Assembly (NCBI GenBank): GCA_018334735.1
Contig: JAGXLK010000008.1
Coordinates: 1-15,236, forward strand
Length of the DNA: 15,236 bases
Reading direction: 5' to 3'
DNA from: Planctomycetota bacterium
Lineage (GTDB): Bacteria; Planctomycetota; Brocadiia; SM23-32
Made by a program: the position numbers and the translations under genes. Below the pieces are notes generated by a model. That model was not told where the DNA came from and ran no database searches. It saw only the letters and a list, made by a program, of their open reading frames with translations. Below are positions 7,048 to 14,420 of the stretch, one piece after another; the stretch's first letter is position 1, and each line of letters begins with the position of its first letter.

Positions 7048-8007
7048 ATGATCGATGCAGGACTGGCTGTCTGGGCACACAGCGTCTATCAGTTTGGCGA
7101 TGCCGATGAGATTGCGCGTCACGCCGATCGCCTTGCTCAGGGTGGATTCGACATTCTGATTCCATCAGTGAAAAACCCTCCGGGCTCGGTGGATTTCTTC
7201 ACGGATGTCGGCAACGTTAACGAAAAATATCCGGACTGGGACCCACTCCGGGTTATTATTGATGAATGTAACGCCCGGGGAGTGAAGGTGCATCCATGGT
7301 TTTGCATTTTCCCCGAAGGAGAGGAATCCCGTCTCCTGAACGAACATCCCGAGTGCGAAGCCCAATTTGAAAGCCGCTTCCCCTGGGCCTGCGCCTGCAA
7401 TCCAACGGTTCAGGATTACCTTTTTGAACTCTATCGCGATCTGGCCCAACGCTACAAACCGGCGGGGCTTCACCTTGATTACATCCGCACAGGTGGCAAT
7501 TGCACCTGCGATTACTGCCAGAGTGCAATGCAGAAGAGGGATGTGGATATCACCGAGATCGAATACCGCGATCCCGATTTCCAGAAATGGGTCGAGTTCC
7601 GGATCTCCAACATCACGGGTCTTGTCGAGCGTGTGCATGATTACACCCGCGATCATGATCTGGAACTCTCGGCGGCCGTATTTGCCGACTATCCCCGCTG
7701 TAGCGAAAGCCAGGGACAGGACTGGGTCGATTGGACGCGGCAGGGGTTGGTGGATTATATCTTCCCCATGAATTACACAAATTCCCTGCGCATGGCAGAA
7801 GCTCGGGCTGTCTGCCACAAAACACTGGTGGGCAATCAGGTGCCGCTCTGGGAAGGCCTGGGTAAAGCCAGCAGCTGCTCAGCCCTCAGCACCGCCGACC
7901 TGGAACTGCAGGTGGATAAATGCCTCGATGCGGGCGCCAACGGTATCGTGTTGTTCTCTTATCCCGCGGTCACCGACGAGGATATCCAGATGCTCAATAG
8001 CATCTGA
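7048..8007 (+). CDS. GHL10-type TIM-barrel glycosidase (DUF187-like)
   Basis: A 319-residue protein that is nearly all one TIM barrel of the glycosyl-hydrolase-like 10 type. Landmarks in order: VKVHPWFCIF at the end of an early strand, the family motif LHLDYIR with candidate catalytic Asp144, and the late-strand motif FPMNY (Asn242, Tyr243). It ends with a barrel-closing segment (GANGIVLFSYPAV). The start is ATG with GGAG (7038-7041) six bases upstream. There is no signal peptide. It is shorter than lipoprotein members of the family, which carry extra C-terminal domains. Five cysteines stand out: Cys115 and Cys117, then Cys152, Cys154 and Cys157. Reactions of this family are poorly known; glycan or peptidoglycan-type sugar links are the usual guess. 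It is the first gene of a two-gene unit with the PHP hydrolase 70 bases downstream. Confidence 0.75.
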   Translation: MIDAGLAVWAHSVYQFGDADEIARHADRLAQGGFDILIPSVKNPPGSVDFFTDVGNVNEKYPDWDPLRVIIDECNARGVKVHPWFCIFPEGEESRLLNEHPECEAQFESRFPWACACNPTVQDYLFELYRDLAQRYKPAGLHLDYIRTGGNCTCDYCQSAMQKRDVDITEIEYRDPDFQKWVEFRISNITGLVERVHDYTRDHDLELSAAVFADYPRCSESQGQDWVDWTRQGLVDYIFPMNYTNSLRMAEARAVCHKTLVGNQVPLWEGLGKASSCSALSTADLELQVDKCLDAGANGIVLFSYPAVTDEDIQMLNSI

Positions 8008-8064
8008 GCTCCATCCTGAAGCCCAGCCTCCCGTTCGCAAAAAAAATATCACGCCGAGAAAATT

Positions 8065-8068
8065 GGAG
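8065..8068 (+). promoter_or_regulatory. Shine-Dalgarno that fixes the GTG start at 8078
   Basis: GGAG lies nine bases before GTG 8078. The reading frame stays open back to 7928, but starting there would overlap the upstream gene by 80 bases with a non-homologous, Arg/Ser/Pro-rich stretch, so GTG 8078 is preferred. An ATG at 8071 is out of frame. Confidence 0.6.
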
Positions 8069-8077
8069 AGATGTTTC

Positions 8078-10036
8078 GTGTTATTCGATCACCACGAACC
8101 CTACGTAACCGACATTAAAAGCTACACCGGCCCTATGGATCGGGTCAGTCCCTATCACTATTACCAGTTCACATACTGGAACCTTCGTGGCTACTGGCGG
8201 AGAGTGCTGTATGACTGGACACGTCGCGAGCCATGTAATGCAACGGCCAGGATCGACCCACAGCGGGCTATTGCTGGCGTGCCGACGAGGCTGACGCTCA
8301 CGGTCGAGGTCGGCGAGACGCCGATCTCACCCGGAGGACGTATCGCCGTCTATTGCCAGAAAGACTTCGGCGGGACTGCAAACGCAAATGTCGGGCGCCT
8401 ATTCCAGGGACCGGACGGACAGGCGGGCTACGGTTCCCGCATCACGGCCTCGGCCTCCCCCTCTGATGTCGATCTCCGCGTGCGTGTGCACAGCACCGGC
8501 TCAGTCTTCACCTGCGCCGAGGTCTTTTTAGAATCGGGGGAACTGAAGGAAAAAGACACGCTTACTATCGTCTTCGGAGATGATCCGTGCAAACCTCAAA
8601 TCGTCTGCGAAAAAGCCAAAACATTGCCTTTCCGCACTGCCATTGATTACGAAGGCAACAACGAGTTTCGTCCGATCGCCGACCCGCCGGCCATCGAGGT
8701 CGTCGGTAACCGGGCCGCCTACCTGCGCTGTTTCGCTCCCGCAACCCCCGAACCGGGAAAACCTGTGGCCGTCCGCGTTGTCGCCGCCGATCTGGAAAAC
8801 CACAACCCCGCGTACCACCACCATGGCGAATTGAGCATTCGCACAATTGGAGGCGAAGATAGGCCCGATTACGTCGAGATGCCTGAAGACGCCCACGGAT
8901 CCCTGCGAGTCGAAGATGTAGATGTGCCGCCCGAAGGGGTCAGCCGTATCCGAGTTATCGACGAAAAAAACGGACTGATGGGTGAAACCAATCCGATCTG
9001 TCCACAAATGGCACCGTCCGGACTTCAGGTTTATTTCGGTGAAATTCACAGTCACACCGAGATCTCCGACGGAACGGGCACGCCGGAGGATAATTATCGC
9101 TGGGGGCGAGACGTCGAAGGACTCGATTTCGCCGCGCTCGCCGACCATTTTGAAGACGGCCAGTCGTACAACTATACGCTCGAAGATAAATGGCAAATCA
9201 CCCGCGAAGTTACGCGTCAATTCCACGATCCCGGCCGTTTCGTAACTCTACTGGGCTACGAAATCGGAACGCTCGAACAGCACAGGAACGTATATTTCCG
9301 CGATGACGAAGGACGCATGATCGTCGAAGGCCCCGATGGCGAAAGAGTGACCATGGACAACGTTTATCAGAAACTCGAAGGCACCGACTACATTCTGATT
9401 CCTCACGCTCCGAAGTTCCACGGAATCAATTGGAATCGCCCGCACCGGCCCGACCGCCAGCGGCTGGTAGAAATCTGCTCTCACTGGGGCATTTCTGAGA
9501 AAGGCGGAAGCGGACACCACAAATCCGTCCGACACGCGCTTGATATGGGCTATCAGTTCGGGTTTACCGGGGGAACCGACAACCATAATGCCGAACCGGG
9601 CAACCCTGATCTTGGAGGTATAACCGGCATTTTTGCCCGGGGATTGACGCGCGAGGCGGTGTTCGACGCGCTCATGGCCCGGCATACCTTTGCAACGAGC
9701 GGCCCCCGCATGGCGCTACGATTCGACTGTGGGAAAGCCATGATGGGAGATGAAATCGGATTGCCCGGTGGGACCCGGCCGCGGTTTACGGGCCGCGCTC
9801 TCACGTGCGATGTCATCGCGCGGCTGGAAATAATCCGTAACGGCAAGATCGTCCATACCGTCGGTGCCGACGATACCGACGACGTCGATTTTGATTGGCA
9901 AGACGAAAAAACCGTGAATGAGGTGGCGCTGCCGCGAAAACTCTCGGAAAAACCGATTGCCTATTATTATTTGCGTGTTACAACTGTCAACGGCGACTAC
10001 GGCTGGTCCAGCCCAATCTGGATCAAACAACCATAG
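8078..10036 (+). CDS. CehA/McbA-type PHP-domain metallohydrolase
   Basis: A 652-residue protein starting at GTG (MLFDHHEPYVTDIKS). About residues 40-310 look like beta-sandwich domains (for example RLTLTVEVGE and PVAVRVVAADLE). The rest is a PHP domain with a full set of metal ligands: His324 and His326 in GEIHSHTEISDG, Asp356 and His357 in ALADHFE, His443 in IPHAPKFH, and Asp501 and His503 in GGTDNHN. PHP proteins use two or three metals to hydrolyse phosphate esters or, in CehA and McbA, carbamate or amide bonds. No signal peptide is visible. Multi-domain members with this layout also fall under the DUF3604 name. The gene follows the GHL10 gene by 70 bases and is probably translated from the same transcript. 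The substrate is unknown; a modified sugar released by the neighbouring enzymes is a reasonable inference. Confidence 0.8.
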   Translation: MLFDHHEPYVTDIKSYTGPMDRVSPYHYYQFTYWNLRGYWRRVLYDWTRREPCNATARIDPQRAIAGVPTRLTLTVEVGETPISPGGRIAVYCQKDFGGTANANVGRLFQGPDGQAGYGSRITASASPSDVDLRVRVHSTGSVFTCAEVFLESGELKEKDTLTIVFGDDPCKPQIVCEKAKTLPFRTAIDYEGNNEFRPIADPPAIEVVGNRAAYLRCFAPATPEPGKPVAVRVVAADLENHNPAYHHHGELSIRTIGGEDRPDYVEMPEDAHGSLRVEDVDVPPEGVSRIRVIDEKNGLMGETNPICPQMAPSGLQVYFGEIHSHTEISDGTGTPEDNYRWGRDVEGLDFAALADHFEDGQSYNYTLEDKWQITREVTRQFHDPGRFVTLLGYEIGTLEQHRNVYFRDDEGRMIVEGPDGERVTMDNVYQKLEGTDYILIPHAPKFHGINWNRPHRPDRQRLVEICSHWGISEKGGSGHHKSVRHALDMGYQFGFTGGTDNHNAEPGNPDLGGITGIFARGLTREAVFDALMARHTFATSGPRMALRFDCGKAMMGDEIGLPGGTRPRFTGRALTCDVIARLEIIRNGKIVHTVGADDTDDVDFDWQDEKTVNEVALPRKLSEKPIAYYYLRVTTVNGDYGWSSPIWIKQP

Positions 10037-10069
10037 ATAGGTGCTGGCAAACTCAAAGGTCACCTATCT
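10035..10069. terminator. Hairpin between converging gene ends
   Basis: AGATAGGTG (10035-10043) and CACCTATCT (10061-10069) form a perfect 9-bp stem with a 17-base loop. The left arm overlaps the last two bases of the PHP gene's stop codon and the right arm overlaps the stop codon of the minus-strand prepilin remnant. This symmetry fits a shared two-way transcript end, but there is no T-run on either side. Confidence 0.4.
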
Positions 10070-10534
10070 CCTCAGGAACCTGTCTGTACTCCAGGTTTGG
10101 TTCAGGCTGGCGTAGGTCAACTGGAGGGTAAGGTATGAAGTATCTGTGACGTCCGATAGATCCGGCGCGGCAGCATCTTTGACCCAGATGACGGCCCCAT
10201 CTGGATACAGTATGTTGTAACCCTCTGCGCGGTGGTTGGCGGCATCCCCGTAGATACCACCCGCTCCGCCGCTGCCTTTTACCCGCAGGTCTGCCAGAAT
10301 CGGCCAGTTGGAATCCATCTTGTCCAGACGCCACGGATGTTCATGGGGATAGAAGTATGGCGTACCCTTGCTCCAGGGCTGAGAGGAATACCATGTCGTC
10401 GCAAGCAGGCCCTTATTGAATGCATAATTCGACGGGTTACCCCACCCACCGGGTACAGGTCCCCCGGTCTCCCAGTCAACAAACGTTTGACGATACGAAG
10501 CCGTTCCTCATCATTTTCCCCTTTGCTTTTTCAT
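10064..10534 (-). pseudogene. Remnant of a prepilin-type gene, N-terminal part lost
   Basis: The frame is open from 10507 to the stop at 10066-10064 (147 codons) with no proper start. Its product resembles the C-terminal half of the prepilin-like proteins of this bacterial group: NYAFNKGLL, then GTPYFYPHEHPWRLDKMDSN, then NHRAEGYNILYPDGAVIWVKD. The last is close to the H-X9-DG motif, with ten residues rather than nine between His and Asp-Gly. Immediately upstream in the same frame are ATG at 10534 and MKKQRGK followed by two stop codons. MKKQRGK is how such prepilins often begin just before FTLIELL. The simplest reading is a gene that lost its signal and N-terminal helix by an internal deletion. 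It lies downstream of the GH78 gene, so it copies the prepilin-glycosidase pairing seen at 13978-10773. A short functional protein using an internal ATG at 10318 is less likely. Confidence 0.62.
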
Positions 10535-10772
10535 GCAAGCAAACGAATCCGTCACAACGCGATCTAACCGGCATAACCAATGTAAACTCACCCGCGGTCT
10601 CGTGCCGCTTCTTATGATAATTTCGTGTCATTATACGTACCTTTGATGTTACCGCACGGAATTGCCTGACGCAAAAAAAATACCATTCGACAAAAGACAT
10701 GCCGGGGCGGCCCCATGAGGCGGGGGTTCGCTTTCGCTCAAGCAACCTTCGTGCCTGATGAGAGTTATTTTC
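10508..10772. other. Spacer between the GH78 gene and the prepilin remnant
   Basis: No intact gene is supported. On the minus strand there is a perfect TATAAT (10635-10630) about 100 bases upstream of the remnant's ATG, without a good -35 box, which may be its old promoter. An A-run at 10673-10680 would read as a T-run on the minus strand, but no strong stem lies directly before it. Confidence 0.4.
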
Positions 10773-13064
10773 TCATTCTCCCCGTCCCAGCTCCATCGTA
10801 TGTAAACCTGGCTCGATGTCGCGGGTATCCGTCTCCCAACCCTCTGGCGGATCCAAAACGGCCGATGTCTCCGGCGGTACAGTGAGCTCAAGTTTCAGGG
10901 CTTCTTCCCCCATGGTCCACGCAATCGCCGCCGTGCCATACCGCGTCTCCAACCGGACCCCGGCATGCGAAAGACTGCCGCCCGGCCGGGGTCTGAAACG
11001 AATGCGCTTATACCCGGGTTCCGCAGGCTCCAACCCCGCTACGGTGCTCACCATCCAGTCGCACACCGCTCCGTAGGCATAGTGGTTGAACGAATTCATT
11101 CCGGGATCCTGAAATCCCTTTTCCGGAGTCCAGCCGTCCCACCGCTCCCAGATTGTCGTGGCACCGTTCTTAACCGGGAAAAGCCAGGAGGGAAATTCTT
11201 CCTGTTCGAGCAGTGCGTAGGCGATATCAAGCCGACCCGCCTCTTCCAGGGCATCGAGCAAATAAGAAGCGCCGACAAAACCGGTGCCGATCTTCATTCC
11301 GTTCCGCTCGATAAGGTTCACAATTTGCCCAATCGTTCCAGACCTCTGTTCGTCTGTGACCAGATCAAAATACAGTGCCAGCACGCATGCCGTCTGGGTA
11401 CCGGCCGCCATCAATCCGTCCGGTGTCACGAAGCGCTCCCGAAACACCCGGGCCGTCTCGCGCTGCAGGTCGGTCCAACGCCGCACATCTTTTCCCTTCC
11501 CTAAAATACCTGCACATTCGGCCAGAATCCGGGCGTTATTCGCGTAGAATGCGGTCCCGATCAAATCTTTCGGCGTCCCGCCACTGGTCCTCCCGCTGCC
11601 ATCGAGAGCCAGCCAGTCGCCGAAACCGCCCCAGGAATCCACATCCGGGTGACCTCGCACGCCATCCTTAACTTTGTTCGCCGCCAGATAGTCCATGTAG
11701 CCAACCATACAGTCGTAGTGTTCGGCGATAAAATCGATCTCCCCATAAGCCCTGTACATCTCCATTGGACAAATCATCGCGGCATCCGCCCAGGCCGGTC
11801 CCCCATCAGAAATCGACCCGAAGGAAGCCGTGAAAGGGATGTACGGAGGTATTGCGCCGTCCGAAGACTGTGCATCCCGCATATCACGCAGCCATTTGCG
11901 GAAGAAATCGGACACATCCATATTAAATGCCGCCGTGCGGATGAATACCTGAGCATCCCCGGTCCAGCCCAACCGCTCATCCCGCTGCGGGCAATCGGTC
12001 GGCACTTCGAGAAAATTCCCCTTCTGACCCCAGACGGTATTCTCATAGAGCTGATTCAGGAGGGAATGAGAACATTCGAATGTGCCGGTGCGAGGCAGAT
12101 CCGAGTAAAGCGCAATCCCCTCCACCGATTCGATACTTCCGGGTTCCCGGGGAGGAGTCCAGGAGACTTCCACGTAGCGGAAACCGTGGAAAGTGAACCG
12201 CGGTTCCCACGTCTCGAGGCCATCCCCCTTGAGCGTGTAGTAATCCGTCGCCCGGGCGCTGCGTAGATTTTCCGTATAAATTTGCCCCGAGGAATCCAGC
12301 ATCTCAGCATGGCGCAGGCGCACGGTCATGCCACGTTCGCCCTGCACCGTAATACGCACACGCCCGGAGATATTCTGTCCCAGGTCGTAGATAACCAGCC
12401 GGGCGTTGCCCTCCCTGGGATTGAGTTTTTTGGCAGTGATACACTCATGACGCCGCACAAACGGACCATACTGAGGTTCCACTACGATATCCCCGACATC
12501 CACCGGGCGGGCGTTTTGCCAATTCGAATCATCGAATCCGGGTGTATCCCAGCCCTCAAACTCCTTGCGTGCGTCGTACGACTCGCCCATGATAAGATCG
12601 TTCTGGAGAATGGGACCGGGAGCCGTCAGCCATCCTTCATCGCTGCCGATCTTGCCTATCTGACCTTCTTCTGTGGTCCACTCGATCTGCGCCAGCAATT
12701 TGGGGCGGTCGCCGTAGTACTGACGGTCGTTCTTAGCCACATGACCACAATACCATCCGTCACCCAGAATGACACCAATAACGTTTTCGCCTTCTTGAAT
12801 CAGATCGGAGATATCCCAGCATTGATAACGCACTCGTTTATCGAAAACCGTCCAACCGGGCGTAAAAACGGTATCATGAGCGGTCTCCCCGTTGACCCTC
12901 GCTTCATAGAGGCCGAACGCCGTGATATAGAGGTGTACCTCCCTGGGTTTGCCGGACACAGTGAATTCGTGGCGGAAAAACGGCGCGGGCGCTCCCGTGC
13001 GCGGTCCACCGCACAGACTGGACTGAATCCACCGGGCAGTCCATTCAACATTCGTTCTATTCAT
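10773..13064 (-). CDS. GH78 alpha-L-rhamnosidase
   Basis: A 763-residue inverting glycosidase that removes terminal alpha-L-rhamnose from glycans or glycosides. The N-terminal part has the beta-sandwich and lectin-like modules of the family (AFGLYEARVNGE, FTPGWTVFDKRVRYQ, then DLGQNISGRV at about 230). The catalytic (alpha/alpha)6 barrel begins with DCPQRDERLGWTGDAQ, holding Asp362, Glu363 (likely general acid) and Asp370. It ends with ATTIWERWDGW, where Glu640 is the likely base, and NSFNHYAYGAV. A C-terminal beta-sandwich follows (RIRFRPRPGG). The start is ATG 13064, chosen because GAGG lies six bases upstream. The longer frame from 13118 would overlap the prepilin gene. There is no signal peptide, so it may act on imported material. 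It sits 35 bases behind the prepilin gene and is probably transcribed with it. Confidence 0.93.
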   Translation of the reverse strand: MNRTNVEWTARWIQSSLCGGPRTGAPAPFFRHEFTVSGKPREVHLYITAFGLYEARVNGETAHDTVFTPGWTVFDKRVRYQCWDISDLIQEGENVIGVILGDGWYCGHVAKNDRQYYGDRPKLLAQIEWTTEEGQIGKIGSDEGWLTAPGPILQNDLIMGESYDARKEFEGWDTPGFDDSNWQNARPVDVGDIVVEPQYGPFVRRHECITAKKLNPREGNARLVIYDLGQNISGRVRITVQGERGMTVRLRHAEMLDSSGQIYTENLRSARATDYYTLKGDGLETWEPRFTFHGFRYVEVSWTPPREPGSIESVEGIALYSDLPRTGTFECSHSLLNQLYENTVWGQKGNFLEVPTDCPQRDERLGWTGDAQVFIRTAAFNMDVSDFFRKWLRDMRDAQSSDGAIPPYIPFTASFGSISDGGPAWADAAMICPMEMYRAYGEIDFIAEHYDCMVGYMDYLAANKVKDGVRGHPDVDSWGGFGDWLALDGSGRTSGGTPKDLIGTAFYANNARILAECAGILGKGKDVRRWTDLQRETARVFRERFVTPDGLMAAGTQTACVLALYFDLVTDEQRSGTIGQIVNLIERNGMKIGTGFVGASYLLDALEEAGRLDIAYALLEQEEFPSWLFPVKNGATTIWERWDGWTPEKGFQDPGMNSFNHYAYGAVCDWMVSTVAGLEPAEPGYKRIRFRPRPGGSLSHAGVRLETRYGTAAIAWTMGEEALKLELTVPPETSAVLDPPEGWETDTRDIEPGLHTMELGRGE

Positions 13065-13070
13065 TATTAT

Positions 13071-13074
13071 CCTC
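13071..13074 (-). promoter_or_regulatory. Shine-Dalgarno that fixes the GH78 start at 13064
   Basis: On the minus strand GAGG stands six bases before ATG 13064, within the 35-base gap after the prepilin stop codon. The 18-residue extension to 13118 has no such site. Confidence 0.65.
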
Positions 13075-13099
13075 GTCTCATGGAAGTATTCCGGTCCAT

Positions 13100-13978
13100 T
13101 TACTTCGTGTACAACCACCAGTATTTGTCCCGGGCTTTCAACCTCGCCTCCCAGTTGGCAGGTTGCAGAATATCGGGATCGAGATTCTCCACATGCACGT
13201 CGTAAAACATGAAATTGCCCCTCTTGCCACCCCCATGACGTGCGGGAGCCAAACCTTTCTGGCGATACCCCATTTCCGATCGCGCCCCCATAACTGTAAA
13301 TTTCCAGGCCTTAGGATAGGCCCAATCGGCCACCCACCAGTCGGTGGAGAGATCACCGTAACACACCTTCTCAGAAGGTCGCTTCAAATGCGAGAGCATC
13401 CTCACATGCTCTCCGTCGGGCGGATAACCTATTTCATCCACCCCGTCCGCCATACCATCCGGACGCAAGCCGCTCCATCGCGCGCCCTCTGCAACCACCA
13501 TGTGGACGTTCGCACCATACGGAGAGACGACATGACTCCAGGGGCCGGTATGAGGGTGTCCCGTATACCAGAAGTATCCGTTATCACGATCAAATACCGT
13601 TTCGTCCAGCGACGCCGGACAATACATGATCGACCCCCTGCCCCCGCCGTAAACCTCATCGTCCGTCGGATCGTGATAACTGTTGATCTCAAAGCCGAGA
13701 TACGGCGCAATCGGCCGCCTCCAAAGCCCGAAACCATCGCTCGACATTGGTCCTTTTGGCAGGTAGCCCCCCGAGTCGTTGGCATAATATTGCAGCGCAA
13801 GCCCCATCTGTCTCAATTGAGAGGTGCAGGTGGAGCTCATGGCCGCTTCCCGCGCCCGTTCCAACGCCGGCAGCAGCATTGCGGCCAGAATTGCGATGAT
13901 CGCGATGACAACCAGCAGCTCTATTAGTGTAAAAGCCGACCTTTTTCCTGTTCGTTTTCCGCTCATCATCCACGCCAT
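13100..13978 (-). CDS. Type II secretion/type IV prepilin-like protein
   Basis: A 292-residue protein with a textbook class III signal: a basic leader (GKRTGKRSA), then [20 protein letters not shown], the hydrophobic helix that anchors it in the membrane before processing. Prepilin peptidase would cut between Ala15 and Phe16; position -1 is Ala instead of the usual Gly, and Glu20 is the conserved +5 Glu. The C-terminal part is a globular domain with a late motif [19 protein letters not shown] (His248 to Asp260), a looser form of the H-X9-DG ending. Such proteins are amplified in Lentisphaerae, Planctomycetes and relatives, often beside glycosidases. Their role is not established; a pseudopilin that handles or binds glycan is a guess. 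No clear Shine-Dalgarno precedes ATG 13978. TATTTT lies at -11 to -6, which would fit a leaderless transcript. ATG codons at 13969 and 13966 are alternatives. Confidence 0.88.
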   Translation of the reverse strand: MAWMMSGKRTGKRSAFTLIELLVVIAIIAILAAMLLPALERAREAAMSSTCTSQLRQMGLALQYYANDSGGYLPKGPMSSDGFGLWRRPIAPYLGFEINSYHDPTDDEVYGGGRGSIMYCPASLDETVFDRDNGYFWYTGHPHTGPWSHVVSPYGANVHMVVAEGARWSGLRPDGMADGVDEIGYPPDGEHVRMLSHLKRPSEKVCYGDLSTDWWVADWAYPKAWKFTVMGARSEMGYRQKGLAPARHGGGKRGNFMFYDVHVENLDPDILQPANWEARLKARDKYWWLYTK

Positions 13979-14140
13979 GATATAAAATAGATGCCAAAAA
14001 AGCGAATTTTTTGTTCCCGGAGACGGGATAGGGCGTGATCGCCGAGCGCGCCCTGCCGTTCTGCCTCACACAAAAACGGCCTACGGAAAACGGCAAATGA
14101 GGTAAAAAACAAAGTCCAAAGAGGGAGTATTTCCGGGAAG

Positions 14141-14190
14141 CGGACTGGTCTTCAGAACCGCTTTGGCAGTGCTGGAGTTCAGAACGCGGT
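14141..14190 (+). repeat. Structured intergenic repeat, copy 2
   Basis: It matches copy 1 in two blocks: 14141-14155 (14 of 15 bases) and 14171-14190 (20 of 20). The stem 14145-14155/14172-14182 has ten of eleven pairs, with G-U pairs at the same positions as in copy 1. The loop is longer (16 bases instead of the 7 enclosed by the same 11-pair region in copy 1). Confidence 0.6.
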
Positions 14191-14244
14191 GCGACTTACC
14201 GGATTCCCGCGCGTGTTGCGGCTTCCCGAAGCTTGCCCGCCTCA

Positions 14245-14283
14245 AGTCCAGTTTCGCCCGCCAGAGGCGGACTCAGCTGAACT
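14245..14283. repeat. Imperfect hairpin with GC-rich tip
   Basis: AGTCCAG (14245-14251) can pair with CTGAACT (14277-14283) at six of seven positions, around a perfect CCGCC/GGCGG stem (14258-14262/14266-14270, loop AGA). The outer arms resemble the stem arms of the structured repeat, so this may be a decayed third copy. That is weak. Confidence 0.3.
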
Positions 14284-14340
14284 CGAGTCTGCCTTCCCGC
14301 GAACAGAAAATACCCCGCCCTCGCAGCCGGGGGCCTCACG

Positions 14341-14373
14341 TTTTTGTGTCGGGTTCCCGAAACAACACAAAAA
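14341..14373. repeat. T-run/A-run dyad downstream of the second GH78 gene
   Basis: TTTTTGTGT (14341-14349) and ACACAAAAA (14365-14373) are a perfect 9-bp inverted repeat enclosing CGGG/CCCG (14350-14353/14356-14359). It lies 47 bases past the stop codon of the minus-strand GH78 gene. The run order, T before A on both strands, is the reverse of an intrinsic terminator. Confidence 0.4.
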
Positions 14374-14420
14374 ACCTAATAATCGCCAGGGCAAGCCACG
14401 GCGCATTTGACGGAGTGGGG

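Larger units (their letters stand above)
13979..14420. other. Geneless spacer between prepilin gene and second GH78 gene
   Basis: No coding region is supported. It holds copy 2 of the structured repeat (14141-14190), the related block ACGGGATAGG (14023-14032), a direct repeat AAAACGGC (14073-14080 and 14087-14094), a decayed hairpin at 14245-14283 and a 9-bp dyad at 14341-14373. Any promoter for the prepilin-GH78 unit must lie here, but I see no clear one. Confidence 0.6.

Noticed and set aside
7928..8077. Longer start for the PHP gene
   Set aside because: The extra 50 residues overlap the GHL10 gene in another frame and look like out-of-frame translation; GTG 8078 has a proper ribosome-binding site.
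10476..10745. Minus-strand frame containing GEFTLVMPV, which recalls the prepilin FTLIELL signal
   Set aside because: No hydrophobic helix follows, the frame differs from the prepilin remnant, and the resemblance is only four residues.
12282..13205. Plus-strand open frame of 307 codons antisense to the GH78 gene
   Set aside because: The GH78 assignment on the other strand is secure along its length. The frame runs across the prepilin-GH78 gap and shows no domain.
13163..13927. Plus-strand open frame of 254 codons antisense to the prepilin gene
   Set aside because: Composition is His/Arg/Pro-rich, as expected from the complement of a GC-rich gene, and the prepilin signal on the minus strand is unmistakable.
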